64,000 nucleotides of DNA from Linum tenue (lineage: Eukaryota; Streptophyta; Magnoliopsida; Malpighiales; Linaceae): the NCBI GenBank assembly GCA_946122785.1, contig CAMGYJ010000008.1, positions 18,067,475 through 18,131,474 of the forward strand, written 5' to 3'. The translations under genes and the position numbers were made by a program. The notes below the pieces were generated by a model. That model did no database searches. It was not told where the DNA came from and saw nothing but the letters and a program-made list of their open reading frames with translations. Positions 10,939-22,278 of the stretch are shown here, one piece after another (the first letter of the stretch is position 1; each line of letters opens with the position of its first letter).

Positions 10939-13224
10939 AGTGGTAATTCAGAAGAAAATTACAGAGTCGAAATGTAATTGAGTGGTCACCCAAACCAAAC
11001 ACTAATTCTTTGTCTCAATTCTCCATTCACGCGCCCTTTCACTTATTTTCCCTTTGTTAACAAGATTATGTTAGTTATTTCTTGATCAATAAATATGCGG
11101 GTCGGAGATGAATGATTCGAATTGTGTTGTACTTATCGATTAATGGATATTTTAGGATTAGATGCTTTGAATTTGTATTGAGAAAGATTGTATCTTTACT
11201 GATTTCATGATTTATTAGGTATGTTTAGTGTTATAAATGAAAATCTACATGTTGAATTCTACACATAGTAATATTGGATATACAGGTCGGGTATTACCCA
11301 CGAGTACCCGAAAACTGCATCAATGGAGTTGGAGTTGCAAAACCTCCCTCACAAGGGTATGAGATGAGTATGAAGAATATTTGGAAATGATAATGCGGAT
11401 GGTTTATGGAAATCCTCCCAACCCCACCTCATTGCCATCCCTACTTACAAGTTACAAAGCACACAACCATCAGATCACGTGTTAAGCGTTTCATGTAATC
11501 AAAGTGATTGTGCACCCTAGGATTAGATGGTGTTGTGAGTACTATAGCTATTTTTTTTGGGGGGGGGGGGGGGGGGGTTGTATTTTTTAAAGTCTCTAAG
11601 TCAAGCATCTCATTTGCTGCAATAAGATACTTGACCAAAATACCATATTATCCAAACGATCCAATCAAAACACTTCTTCATAAGAGTTTTCAAAATGTCA
11701 ATTTTTCTCTCGTTGAAATAAACATAAATAGACATTTTAGTGTATTAAATAAACACATATCTACGTTAGCCTACCACAGTAATAACTAAATTCGATATTA
11801 AAATCTTCAACAAACTTAATCAAATAGGTGGTGAGGTCTAATTGAAAGAATGATTCCTGAATAAAACCCCATAATTCATATTTGTAATATTCTCTGATCA
11901 TACATGTAAAGATTGCAACTCTCAACCACGCCTAATTGCTATATTATTATCATTGTTCTTCAAGAAAACCACACTCATGTTTTGCTTTGCAAAGTATGGT
12001 GTTGGTATGTAGCTATTGGTGGATCATTATGGGTCCCCATAAAAACGTTAGACAGCAAGATATGATGTAAACGATTTGGAATCCAATCATTACAATTCCA
12101 ACCCAATTCGATCTGCGGCACTCTCTTTTGGGGGAATTCTTTTATGCAGAAGAAAGGTTGGTCCCAATTATAGTTCTTTTTTTACAGCAAAGGTCCCTTA
12201 AATATATTCCATACCTATAAAATTAGGACACAATCAAAAGTTAATAAATAAACTATGAGATGAGATTCAAGAATAATAATCTAATTATTCCGGAGATATG
12301 CTATAGGGAGTGATTCGAACAATCCAATTTGCTCTCGATTTTGATTTGCAATTGAGGGAGAAGATTTTCAGACATCATGCAAAATAATGGCGGACATCTC
12401 TCCTGAACCAAAGATGGTGGAATAGAAACAAGGGTCTTCAGAAAAGTATCGTCGTCGTCTGAGCATGAAGACCGATACCCTTGAGGCAATCTCACAGTTT
12501 CAAGTAAAACATTCGCTTCAACTTCTATCTGACTGGAACATAGTGTGGTCCCAATTAGTTCTCGTGAGAGATTTTACATATGTCATTAAGTCATTTCTTT
12601 ACATACTTTATCAAACAAAAGCCAACGTGTATAGGTTTGAAGTCTACATAACTCAAACTATTAAGAGAGTTTAAAATATGGATATTTTACCATATTATTA
12701 CACAATACTCACCCCATGAAACGAAACCAACACATCACCTTAAAATTTACACACACACACCAAATAATTTACTTAAATTAATTGATCATAAGAATTCAAA
12801 TACGGAAACCTCTTAATCAGAGACGATACCAATTCAAAAAAAAAAAAAAACTCGTCGATTCCTATCATTCAAATTATTGAAAGAATCCTAATATTAGATA
12901 ATAGGGTAATGTCTATTTTTTATCCAAACCTTTTTCACATTCTTTTATATTATCCAAATCTATCGAAATACTAAGAATTAACCAAATGATAACTTTCAGT
13001 TAGCAATTTTGTTAGTAATATGGACTTGGCAACATGATACTGACTTCGAAGAGACACATGAAGGTCAACATTCCAAAAAATTTCGTATTTTAACTACGAA
13101 AAGAGTTATAAAATTATTAACAATAACGTAAAAATGACTAATATTTTTATGCATTATGAAAGATTTGGCTAATTAATAAAATTTTAATAGGTTTGAATAA
13201 TATAAAAGAATATGGAAAAGATTT
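10939..13224. other. Intergenic AT-rich DNA
   Basis: No gene recognised. The notable item is a homopolymer junction at 11551-11577, eight T followed by nineteen G. The remainder is AT-rich with scattered short A runs. Confidence 0.45.
11551..11577 (+). repeat. T8G19 homopolymer tract
   Basis: Eight T followed by 19 consecutive G, in AT-rich surroundings. Long G runs can form G-quadruplexes and are error-prone in sequencing, so the exact length is uncertain. Confidence 0.8.
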
Positions 13225-13242
13225 AAATAATAAATAGACATT

Positions 13243-13555
13243 TTTTTTTGATAAATGGATGCAGAGCATCTCAGCCTTCATTCATAACCAAACGGGGTTC
13301 GGAGAGCCCCAAAGTGTCATACAAAATCCAAGATACAAGAGTAGAATCCGTGGTAGGAAATATGTTATAACCCAGAGGCATCTGATGACCTCGACTAGCA
13401 ATATAATCAGCACACTTATTACCTTCTCTGTAGATATGAGTGAGGGAGACTTCCCAGTCCCTCTGTATTAATTCCTGGAAACGATGGGAAACCGCAGTAT
13501 GGCGATGATCATGTTCCTGCTGCCGTTGAAGAATGTCCACTGCGCATCGTGAGTC
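13243..13555 (-). mobile_element. 5'-truncated LINE with C-terminal RNase H fragment and 18-bp TSD
   Basis: On the minus strand an open frame (13540-13271) ends at a stop, followed by a short 3' tail and an A run (T run at 13241-13249 on the plus strand). The translated piece carries the RNase H-like motif THIYREGNKCADYIASRGH, typical of the last domain of plant LINE ORF2. The insertion is bracketed by a perfect 18-bp TSD, AAATAATAAATAGACATT, at 13225-13242 and 13556-13573. The whole structure, 3' end with A tail, 5' truncation and long TSD, is that of target-primed reverse transcription. It cannot code for an active element. Confidence 0.9.
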
Positions 13556-13573
13556 AAATAATAAATAGACATT

Positions 13574-15400
13574 GCTCTAAATAATATGCATACAATTCCT
13601 ATACATCATCTCCTAAACAAAGAGCTCGCAATAGAAGGAGCCAAAAGGGAAGTGAACCAAATATAGTTCAAATTGCTGGGGTTGCTTTTCTCTTATTATT
13701 GTGTTTAAGAGGCTTGTAAGCTTTTCAATTATTAGACAGCAAAAACAGCTGTTAATTAAGCGAGGCAAAGACAAAATGGAACATAATGATGACACTCATT
13801 GGTGGGTGCATTGCAATTTGCATTATGTAGATTTCTATCTTAATTCCATCGAGAAAAGGAAACTAATATATAGAGAAAGAAAGCTAGCTAAAGTGAAGAA
13901 GAAGAATATATATGAACAGAGACATGCCACAGGATAGAACAGAACACAAATTGGTCTTTTTTAAGTGCCAATGATGGATGGTATTGTATTTTGTAGTATA
14001 ATCCATAAGGTGGTTCGGTTCGTGCATGCTTGGGAGGCGTGCTTGGTTGGGTCATGGGTGCTCCCAACATCCCATGTTTTTCTCGCTGTACAATTAGATG
14101 CAGTTAAAAACGCGATTGTACGTAGTGTATTAGTGATCTAAAAACGTAAGTTTTTAAACTTTGAAGCGTGGGTTTTGACTATATGTGTAAGTGAAATATG
14201 CGATTATACGTAGAAGCATTTTGATGACCTAATAGTGTAAAAGCGTAAATTTTTAAGTTTGAAATCACGATTTTGACTAAAATGACTAGTAATACTGTAG
14301 TAGTGTTGCTTTTACTTCAAGGTCCTCCAACTCCTGCATTGAGTAATATATATTCCGCAAACTTAAGACCTCTAAGTTGAGAACCAGTGTGGTCGTACCA
14401 CCATAACCATATCAAGTCCTTATTCGCCAGATTCATGGATTTCATTTTCTCCTATAATTAGCATACGAGATGACCAGCTCCGAGTTCGTCTCGCAAGTTC
14501 ATCCTGATCGATGAGCATTCGTATTCCATACCAATTCATCATTGTTAACTATGAGAAGTCCATACCTCTTACTTTCATTTCAGAACCGATTCAAGTAGCA
14601 CAAGTTGTGAAACAGAGGGTACAAAATAAGACCAATTTTTTAATTTCAAGTGTCAAAAGAGAAAGAGTTTTCTATTTTTAAAACAAGCACTCGTGTGTGG
14701 GGGCTGTGTCTGTGCTATTTTGGCCTCTCTATTATTCTCCAATGGAGGGACCAGCCATGTATTTACTGACTACAACAAGAAAAGGAGAGCACATAGAGTG
14801 ACAGGAGAGGAAGAAAAGCAACAAAGAGAGGTTTGCAAAGTCCACCACGACACGCTATAAAGAGCAAAGCAAAGATGGAAGGAAGGAAGAAGAACAACTA
14901 TAATAATGTCATGTTTCTGTAGTGTGTGCTTCTCTTTGCTTTTTCCTGGGACTGTGACACATGTTGTTGTCGTATAAACCACCAAAAACATCGATCGATC
15001 ATTCAGCCCACTATATTTTTTAGAATTTGACTTCCCACTTACAAATGGCCTCTAGTACTCTGATTTCCTGCAGCATGCCTCAGTTTGACAACCTAGCTAA
15101 GCTTGTTCATTGATCATCAATCATCGATCATCATCACCCTCCCACCATTAAATCTCCACCCATCAAGCCATCATCAATTCATCGAAACCCAATCTCCCAT
15201 AGGCTGCATCACAACCCTCTATATTATACTTCATTCCAATTATCTCATTAAACTACCTGGGTTTTCACGAATCAATTGGTTTTAATTATTCAAATTATTA
15301 AAACGGATCTAAACATGTATTTTAAGCTATTCCACTATTCAAGAGCGTTTTTAAGGTTGGATAATAACATCACTGTCGTCTACGATACGTGATGAAATTA
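13574..15400. other. Intergenic, nothing gene-like
   Basis: AT-rich. A diverged tandem duplication lies at about 14100-14290; both halves contain GCGATT-TACGTAG and a GTTTTGACTA block. No recognised gene. Confidence 0.4.
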
Positions 15401-17124
15401 TTTATATAGGATATGGAAATCATTGAGCAGGTGAGATCATGCATGCATGACATTATCCAACAACGTCAACTCGTACAACCAATCTTGTTCACTTGTAGGG
15501 ATGTGAATCAGCTTGGCCGAGCCGAGCCGTTTCCTAACTCGACTCGACACGATGTGATCAGGTCCGCAGGACATAGGCTATATTTGGCAAGTGGCGCACA
15601 CATACATATTTCTGGATTTGCAACACGAAAATTGTATAAAGTAATTAGGCAACTGATAGGGTATGAACCCAAGATTCAATACTTAGTGGAGAACTCACAA
15701 GAAGAGTCAAAGAGAAACCAAGGCTTAGGGGCAAAATCCTAGGGCTGACATCATCATAGGGACAAAAGGGAGGAGTCTAAGAAGAAGATAAGATCAAAGA
15801 ACTAGCTGACACATTTGACATCAGCAAGGAAGAGGTCAAAGGGGACACCCTCTACACCATGAGACACATTCTGACCATAAGTACATTGTACAGTTACAGA
15901 GACTCCTGAGAGCCCGACCACGACATTTGTTGCTTGGCAATCGCCCGAACTACACACCTAACATCTAAACTTGTATAAATAGGAGTTATCTCCTCGTGAA
16001 TAAGCTATCAATATTTACTCTAACTTCTCTATTTTTCTTTTCTCTACTCTTCCGAGAGACGAGACACATGCCTTCCAGAGGTCATGTTCCAAACCCCTTG
16101 GATCCAAACTACTCTCAATCGTTTGGGCTCAAACAAGTATATGTAGAGTATATGTGAAGATAATTATGGCGGAGGAGATGGACAAATGTATGAATGGTTT
16201 GTTGTTGCTAAAATCTTTGATGGGAAAGGTTTTTTGAGCTTGATGGGTTGGGCAACCTTCATTTCACTACTTCGCCAATGTCGTGTTGCTCATGAAAGTT
16301 CATACTCAAGCTATAGCTAGAGTGGAAAATCTTTGAGAAAAAGGCCTTTTGAGTTTATTTGATTTATCACCTTCATCAATTGATTGATGGATATATAAAG
16401 TTGTTCATGTTTTCTCACTGGGGAATACCCAACCCACAAGTAAATTGAGCGGCCAAAAACGTTTCCCAAAATGGATCATATTGGAGTATGGAGTAATTTG
16501 GAGTATAATACACTCAAGTTATTTTTAGCGAGATATTTTTATTTATAACATAAATTAAATTGAGTTGGGGTGTGATACTATATCATAACTTTTATTGGAT
16601 AAAGACCAAGTCTCAATTCTCGGTATGATACTATATTATAACCTTTAATGAATAAACCTCAAGATTCGATTCTATTAATCCAAATCTGAAGTTCAATTTA
16701 ATTGAAAACAATAATTTGAGATTGATCAGAACTCATTGAAGTACATTTAATGACCATATCACGTCTTTACTATGTAAAATATTCAAATAGCATGAAAAAC
16801 ATATGGAAAATTAAGAATTCAATGATTAATGGAACATAAATATCTTAACTTATCACACCACAACAATTTAGGACAATATAAATTACGGCCATCAGATCTC
16901 CTTGGAACAACATACATATTCTTCAATTCTCATTTTCAACATTCCCACACTTTTTTCCCTTTAATACAACACCCAATTTCTTGAAGTGCATGCAGTCGTG
17001 CCAAACGAAACCTAAACCTACTATATTTTCCCCAAATACAGACGAAAAGAAGAAAATGTTCTAAAATAAATTAAAATTTTGAAAAGACAGAGGGGAAAAG
17101 GAAAGCAAAGGGGACAAAAGAAAC
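15401..17124. other. Intergenic DNA with a possible LTR-like segment
   Basis: At about 15645-16135 the sequence has a TATAAATAGG box (near 15974) and a pyrimidine-rich downstream part, as in a solo LTR, but I found no matching 5-bp TSD or second LTR. At about 16570-16690 two direct copies of the core of the foldback family described at 52510 occur in degenerate form. Confidence 0.3.
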
Positions 17125-17127
17125 TAA

Positions 17128-17594
17128 GGAGTCGTTTGGAGAATAGGATTTAGGACGTGGATTTACTGAATCCGTAGATTTTATAGAAAGTTATGTTTTT
17201 TTGTTGCTTTTTGTATTGTGGATTCTAGCTTTAGAGATTTCAAATCTCTAAAATCTACAGATATCAAATCTCTCATAATCAGAGAGATTCTATATCTTGA
17301 TTCGTGAGATTTTTTTTCTCCTAGTTTTTCTCTTCTTTTTATTTATTTATCACATGAAATATATTTATCAACAAAGTTTTTAATATTTCTTGAACCACTC
17401 TAATTTTTTTATTAAGGATAAACATGTTATTTAATATAATATATATATATATATATATTTTTTTTATTGAATGTTAACAATCACAGTTACCAAACAATAA
17501 ATATTTTAAAATATGTTTTCAACAATCCGAAGAGTTAGAATCTTTAGATTGTTAACAATCGGTAGATTTAAACTCATATTCTCCAAACGACCCC
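17128..17594. mobile_element. Tourist-like (PIF/Harbinger) MITE with TAA TSD
   Basis: The ends are inverted repeats (left GGAGTCGTTTGGAGAATA, right complement GGGGTCGTTTGGAGAATA), 467 bp apart and flanked by TAA at 17125-17127 and 17595-17597. A 3-bp TAA/TTA duplication is the known PIF/Harbinger hallmark. The interior is AT-rich and includes a TA microsatellite. Non-coding. Confidence 0.8.
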
Positions 17595-17955
17595 TAAGAG
17601 CAGCAGCATCGGCTACCATTTTCTTCTTCCATTCTGACGTGGCATGGGATGCTGCCTATTTCATGGTTGCAGCCCCACTTCCATATAATGACAGCTTCCA
17701 TATAATGGAAGAGCAAATGGAATGGATAGTGGGTACCGATTGGGTCCCACCCAACTTTATGTGCTTTTTTATTTTCTTTTGTGTGAGTTGTTTTTTATTA
17801 AAAAGTAAGTTGGACCCACAATATGAAATAGATAGTGGATTTCATGGATGTAGAGGAAATGGAAGTGATATGTAGTGAAATGGAAAAAGCTGCTGATGTG
17901 GCAGTAGGGGCCACATATGGAATAGAAATGGTATCTCATGGATGTGGATGGTCTA

Positions 17956-18312
17956 GGGTCGTTTGGATGTGGAAATTTTAGAACGTTGAAATTTGTCTGA
18001 ATTTCCATGTTGTACAAAATCAAGGAATTGACTTGTGGAAATTGAAAAAAAATTCATGTTTGGATAAGGTCTAGTTTTTTGGGAATTGATGGTGTGGAAT
18101 TTGGAAAAAGAAGTAAGAAAACGTGGTAATGTCAAATTACTAGGGGGAGGTGTAGTCTTGTCAATTACCATGAATGTGGTAATTGAAGCCAATTTCCATG
18201 GTCCAATTTTCATACCATTTTTCTCTCCCAAACATGGGTTTTAACCCAATTACTGCGTTATGTAGTAATTTGATCCAATTACTGCATTACATTTACACAT
18301 CCAAACGACCCC
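17956..18312. mobile_element. Second Tourist-like MITE of related ends
   Basis: Left GGGTCGTTTGGATGTGG and right complement GGGGTCGTTTGGATGTG form terminal inverted repeats. The flanks are CTA on the left and TTA on the right, an imperfect 3-bp TSD. The GTCGTTTGG ends are shared with the element at 17128, so both belong to one group. Non-coding. Confidence 0.65.
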
Positions 18313-18454
18313 TTAAAATTAAAGGGAAAGGGAGGAGATGGAGAAGAGAAGGTTTTGGGTATGAGTGAACAAAAATAATTCTCACTCAACTCACTTTTAT
18401 TCAATTATATCTAACTCACTTGTATTTATCATTAAAAATTAAGATCTAAAATTG

Positions 18455-18610
18455 GTAGAAGGTTTCTCTTGAGTTGAGTGCGGATTTTGGATTATGCACC
18501 TCGTAGATATCCAACCTAACTTATGTTGCAACTATTGTTCTAAGCATTCATATCCAAAACATATTTATGCCATATATAATCATATTTGTGAGGGAATTTA
18601 GATATTTTGT
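18455..18610. repeat. Dispersed 155-bp repeat, copy 1
   Basis: Resembles 56325-56480 in the same orientation. Shared blocks include TCTCTTGAGTTG, AATCATATTTGTGAG and GAATTTAGAT. Type unknown; it may be part of a retrotransposon leader or an LTR. Confidence 0.55.
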
Positions 18611-18631
18611 CATATTAGATGTATGTAATAT

Positions 18632-18977
18632 GGGTTAATTGCAAGGTTGGTCACTAAGTTTACTAAAGCGGTTCACGTATGGTCACTGAAAATATTTAAA
18701 TTCATTCATAGTCACTAACTTTATTCTTTCGTTTCATCAAAGGTCACTCTCCGTCCATTTCCGTTAACTTCTGTTTAATGTGGCAGTCAACTCTTATAGT
18801 TGACCGTTAAATATGCAACATGACAATTAAAAATTAATAAAATGGACGGAGAGTGACCTCTGATGAAACGAAAGAATAAAGTTAGTGACCACGAATGTAT
18901 TTAAATATTTTCAGTGACCCTACGTGAATGTTTTTAGAAAACCCAGTGACCAACCTTGCTATTAAGTAATTAACCCG
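18632..18977. mobile_element. Mutator-type foldback element with 9-bp TSD (346 bp)
   Basis: Nearly the whole element is an inverted repeat. The left arm (GGGTTAATTGCAAGGTTGGT onward) is complementary to the right arm ending AATTAACCCG, with only a short spacer around 18780-18830. It is flanked by ATGTAATAT at 18623-18631 and 18978-18986, a perfect 9-bp TSD, which is the Mutator signature. A transcript would fold into a long hairpin. Confidence 0.85.
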
Positions 18978-19326
18978 ATGTAATATAGATCATGGTTCGC
19001 GTTGGTTTTTTATTGTATGTATAAGAATAACACATTACGGATGCGTTAAGGTTATAATGAATAACTTCTATAGTTTATTTCAGCAGATATTTAAAGAAAG
19101 TACAAGACATGTTGAAACAAATTTCACTTCATCGAAATCCAAACAACTACTTGTGTGCATTTTGATGTTTTTACTTAAGTATAGTCCACCCGACCCAACC
19201 TAATCATAAACCAGCGGTAATTTTCAATTTTTTTTGGTTTGAGTTTGAATCTAAATTTTTTAAAATCAATCTATAAAAATTAATATTAAAATGATCAAAC
19301 TCGAAACACTCGAACCTAGATATAGC

Positions 19327-20259
19327 CTAACCAGGACACCGAACCTCGCCTCTCCTTTTCAAAATTTTGCTCTGTCTTCTCTCTTCTCCTCCAGCCCCTC
19401 TGCTTGGATCTTTGCAGGGGTTGTCGCCGGCACCTCTTGGTGACCGGCGGTAGCCCAATTTTCTTTCCTCTACCTAGTTTTTTTAATGCTTCCTTGCCAC
19501 TGGTTTTGCCCTTTTCAATCGGATTTTCCAGCTTTTTAGCTTCTCATGCCTTTATGGCTTTTCGTTGCCCTGTTCTAGGGTTCCTTTCTGGATTTGCTCT
19601 CCTTGGAGCTGGGTTATGCATCTAGAGGTCTCCTCTCTAGATGGTGGGTTCATCAACATGCATGGTGAATCGATTCGTTGTTTTCCCCTCCGTTCCCCCT
19701 GTTGGTAGTCCTCTGCCTCTTGGTCGGCGTCGGTGGAAGGAAGGCGGTGTCTGGCCCTTCTGACTGCGGTTTCAGATCTTGGATTTTGGAGTTTGGGTTC
19801 CTCTTCTCCCTTGACCAAGTTCTTGGTGCCTCGTCTTCCTCTGCTTTTTCAGCTCGGAGCATTTCGATCCTCTACTCTTTCCACCGCCATGTAATCCCTC
19901 ACAAGAGATTCACTGTGTAGAGCGTCTTCGAGCGACTCCCAGGAGGCGGCCTTTGGCGTTGTATTCAATTGTCATGGACTCGGTCGGATCGGACGAGCTG
20001 ATTATGCTTGGTGCTCTTTGATTGGTTTGTTTGCAAGGGAGCTTTCGGTGTCTTCTGGATCTGATTCAAGTGTTGCTGATGTTTTGGGTTGATCTTTTTT
20101 GTGTTCTGTTCTTCTCTTTTTGTATTTCTTTAACACAGATTATACAACCGTGTGCTTGTATTTGGCTTGCCTTGATCTTTTCTAGGCTTCTTTGTTTGGC
20201 TTGCCTTGTAACTTTTCTTTCAAAGAGCAATACAAGTAAATCTTTTGTAAAAAAAAAAA
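19327..20259 (+). mobile_element. Poly(A)-tailed retroposon with 12-bp TSD (about 930 bp)
   Basis: The segment ends in 11 A (20249-20259) and is flanked by CCTAGATATAGC at 19315-19326 and 20261-20272, a 12-bp TSD. No frame resembles LINE ORFs. The sequence is pyrimidine-rich and GC-richer than its surroundings, so it is a non-autonomous LINE-like or long SINE-like copy, or a processed non-coding transcript. It ends about 380 bp before the start codon of the next gene and so occupies its promoter. Confidence 0.82.
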
Positions 20260-20637
20260 CCCTAGATATAGCAACTACTTTGGGCCACTGCTGGGCGCTG
20301 GCCACTACTCCTCTCAAAGTCCCACCCACTCAAAATCGAAACTTGATGTAACTCCTCCTAATAGCCTAGCCGCTTGCTTGCTTCTTCTCCATTCATATCA
20401 TAACCCACTGCACACTCTTGACAAATCCCTTCTTTCATTCATTCCCCTGCCCCTGCAAACCAAAACGTAAAGCTGACGCCTTCTCCTCTTCCCCCTCCTA
20501 CGTTAACTCTCTCTCTCACTGTCTCCCGTACTCTCCTCTGTCACTTTCACCTTTCCTTCCTCTGCTCTCCCTTCGTTCTTCCTTTCTTCTACTCCTCTTC
20601 TCCCTCACCCCATTTCCCCCCACAACAACAATTCACA

Positions 20638-21858
20638 ATGAGAGACAGAGGAAAAGCTCTGGATTCAACCAACAACAACAACAATGGCGACTTGTTCCTC
20701 CACGACGACTCTGCCTCTTACCTCCCCTGCAAGCGACACCCTTCCTCTTCTTCCCCTCCCGTCGGAATCTGCCCTCACTGCCTCAAAGAACGCCTCCTCA
20801 CCCTGCTCTGCTCCGATTGCGGCGAGCAGCGCCTCTCTTCCTGCTCCTGCGGCGAAATCTCCCCCAATCGCGCCTCCCATTCCAGCAATTCCAATCTGGA
20901 AGTGGGCAGCGTCGGCCGGGTCTCCTTCCTGATTGAGAACGATGCTCAGTCTCAGCCTTCCAGCAGTCTTAAGCGATCGAATTCCAGCAAACCGCCGCTG
21001 CAGCCGCCGTCGGCGGCTGCAGCGGAAGTTCTGATCTTGAAGCGGAGCAGCAGCAGCTGCGTGGAGATCAAGCGCCGGAAAGGCGGGTTCTGGAAAATCG
21101 GGAGGTTCTTCACCAGGAGGTCGAAGGACAAGGTGGGTAGTGGAAGCGGTAACGGAATTCCGCACAGCGTCGCCGGGATTGAAGACCGGAACGGCGACCT
21201 GTGGGTTCTCGACGGAGATTACGCGGCTGGCGGTGGGTGCGGCGGGATGGTTTCGAGGTCGAGATCGTTGTGCAGCTTCAGGGGCGGCGGCGGAGGCGGG
21301 TTTTTCGCGGGGTCGGAGGACGGGACGTATTCAGGGGCGAGAAGCTCTGTTTCCGGCGCCAGGAGCTCCATCTCCGCCGCACGGAGCTCCGGGTTCAACG
21401 GGCTGGTTTTCGACCCGGACAGGAAAAGCGGGTACAGCGAGTCCGAGCCCAGGAAGAGCGGGTTCGATGTCGTCGAGAATCAGAAGAGGGATTACGCGAT
21501 CCCGCGGGGTTTTTCGCTCCGCGAAGGCAATTTCACGACCGCCGTCGACGACTCGGGATTCATCGACCTGAAATTCGACTTCCAGCCGCCGTCGGAATCG
21601 AAGCCGCCGCCGACGGAGGCGGGAGAGTACGGGATGGCGGGAGGAGATGGAAACGGCGGGTCGTTTCGGGTGTCGGTGAGTGACAGAGGGATTAAGCGGA
21701 GCCGGAAGAGCTTCAAGAGCTGGAGATGGATTTTCCGGCAACACCACCACAACCACCACCATCATCAACATAATCATAGTAGTAGTAGTAATCATGACAA
21801 CAATAATCACCATCTGGGTGCGAAAGGGGAACAGAATAATGTGGTTAATTCGATGTAG
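20638..21858 (+). CDS. OCTOPUS/DUF740-like Cys- and Ser-rich protein, intronless
   Basis: Single frame of 406 residues from the first ATG after a long CT-rich leader (about 20480-20620). An N-terminal Cys cluster (C31, C45, C48, C58, C61, C69, C71) includes ICPHCLKERL and CSDCGEQRLSSCSCGE, like the Cys-containing N-termini of OCTOPUS-type (DUF740) plant proteins. Those are membrane-associated scaffold proteins in vascular and polarity signalling. Ser-rich stretches follow, then a basic patch (KGGFWKIGRFFTRRSKDK, about 148-165), Gly- and Ser-rich low complexity, and a C-terminal FKSWRWIFRQ followed by a His/Asn-rich tail. No membrane span or catalytic motif was seen. The family call is from recollection of the Cys pattern. 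GC content and codon use are higher than the surroundings, as is common for intronless plant genes. Frames on the other strand are shadows. Confidence 0.8.
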   Translation: MRDRGKALDSTNNNNNGDLFLHDDSASYLPCKRHPSSSSPPVGICPHCLKERLLTLLCSDCGEQRLSSCSCGEISPNRASHSSNSNLEVGSVGRVSFLIENDAQSQPSSSLKRSNSSKPPLQPPSAAAAEVLILKRSSSSCVEIKRRKGGFWKIGRFFTRRSKDKVGSGSGNGIPHSVAGIEDRNGDLWVLDGDYAAGGGCGGMVSRSRSLCSFRGGGGGGFFAGSEDGTYSGARSSVSGARSSISAARSSGFNGLVFDPDRKSGYSESEPRKSGFDVVENQKRDYAIPRGFSLREGNFTTAVDDSGFIDLKFDFQPPSESKPPPTEAGEYGMAGGDGNGGSFRVSVSDRGIKRSRKSFKSWRWIFRQHHHNHHHHQHNHSSSSNHDNNNHHLGAKGEQNNVVNSM

Positions 21859-22278
21859 ATTTATTGTTAATTACAGCATTAAGAATCCTCTTTAATGGGT
21901 ATTACTATATTGATGATGATGCTGCTTTGGAATTTCGAATGTGGCGGTACTTTTTTTCTTTGGGCCCCGGAGAGAGCTTTAAATTGAAGAAAGGAAAAGG
22001 GTGACCGGCCGGCCGGCGGCAAAAGCAGCTCGTTCGAATGTGACACCTTTCTGCGGGGAGATCGGTTCACTTTTGTGCCCGTTTGTGATTTGCTGTTTCT
22101 TTCTCTTTATTCAGCAAAATACGAGCCTTTTGTATAGTGTTTTTGTGGTGTTGTGTATGAAGTTCATTGCAGCCTGGAACCTGGTCTGAGCTTTGGGCCC
22201 ATGGAATTGTACTGTACTAGACCACCCCAGGCCCAGCCTCTTAATCTATCTATCTTCTATCTATCAATCTATCTACTA
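21859..22278 (+). other. 3' region of the OCTOPUS-like gene
   Basis: Probable 3' UTR, ending near a CTAT-rich stretch (22237-22278) that forms the insertion site of the Helitron. No other feature. Confidence 0.45.

Noticed and set aside
15645..16135. Solo LTR
   Set aside because: A TATA box and general look fit, but no TG...CA ends with a 5-bp TSD could be found, so it is mentioned only as a possibility.
20418..21813. Frames of 140-170 codons overlapping the OCTOPUS-like gene on both strands
   Set aside because: GC-rich coding DNA leaves other frames open; only the 406-codon frame has an ordered Cys motif and a leader.
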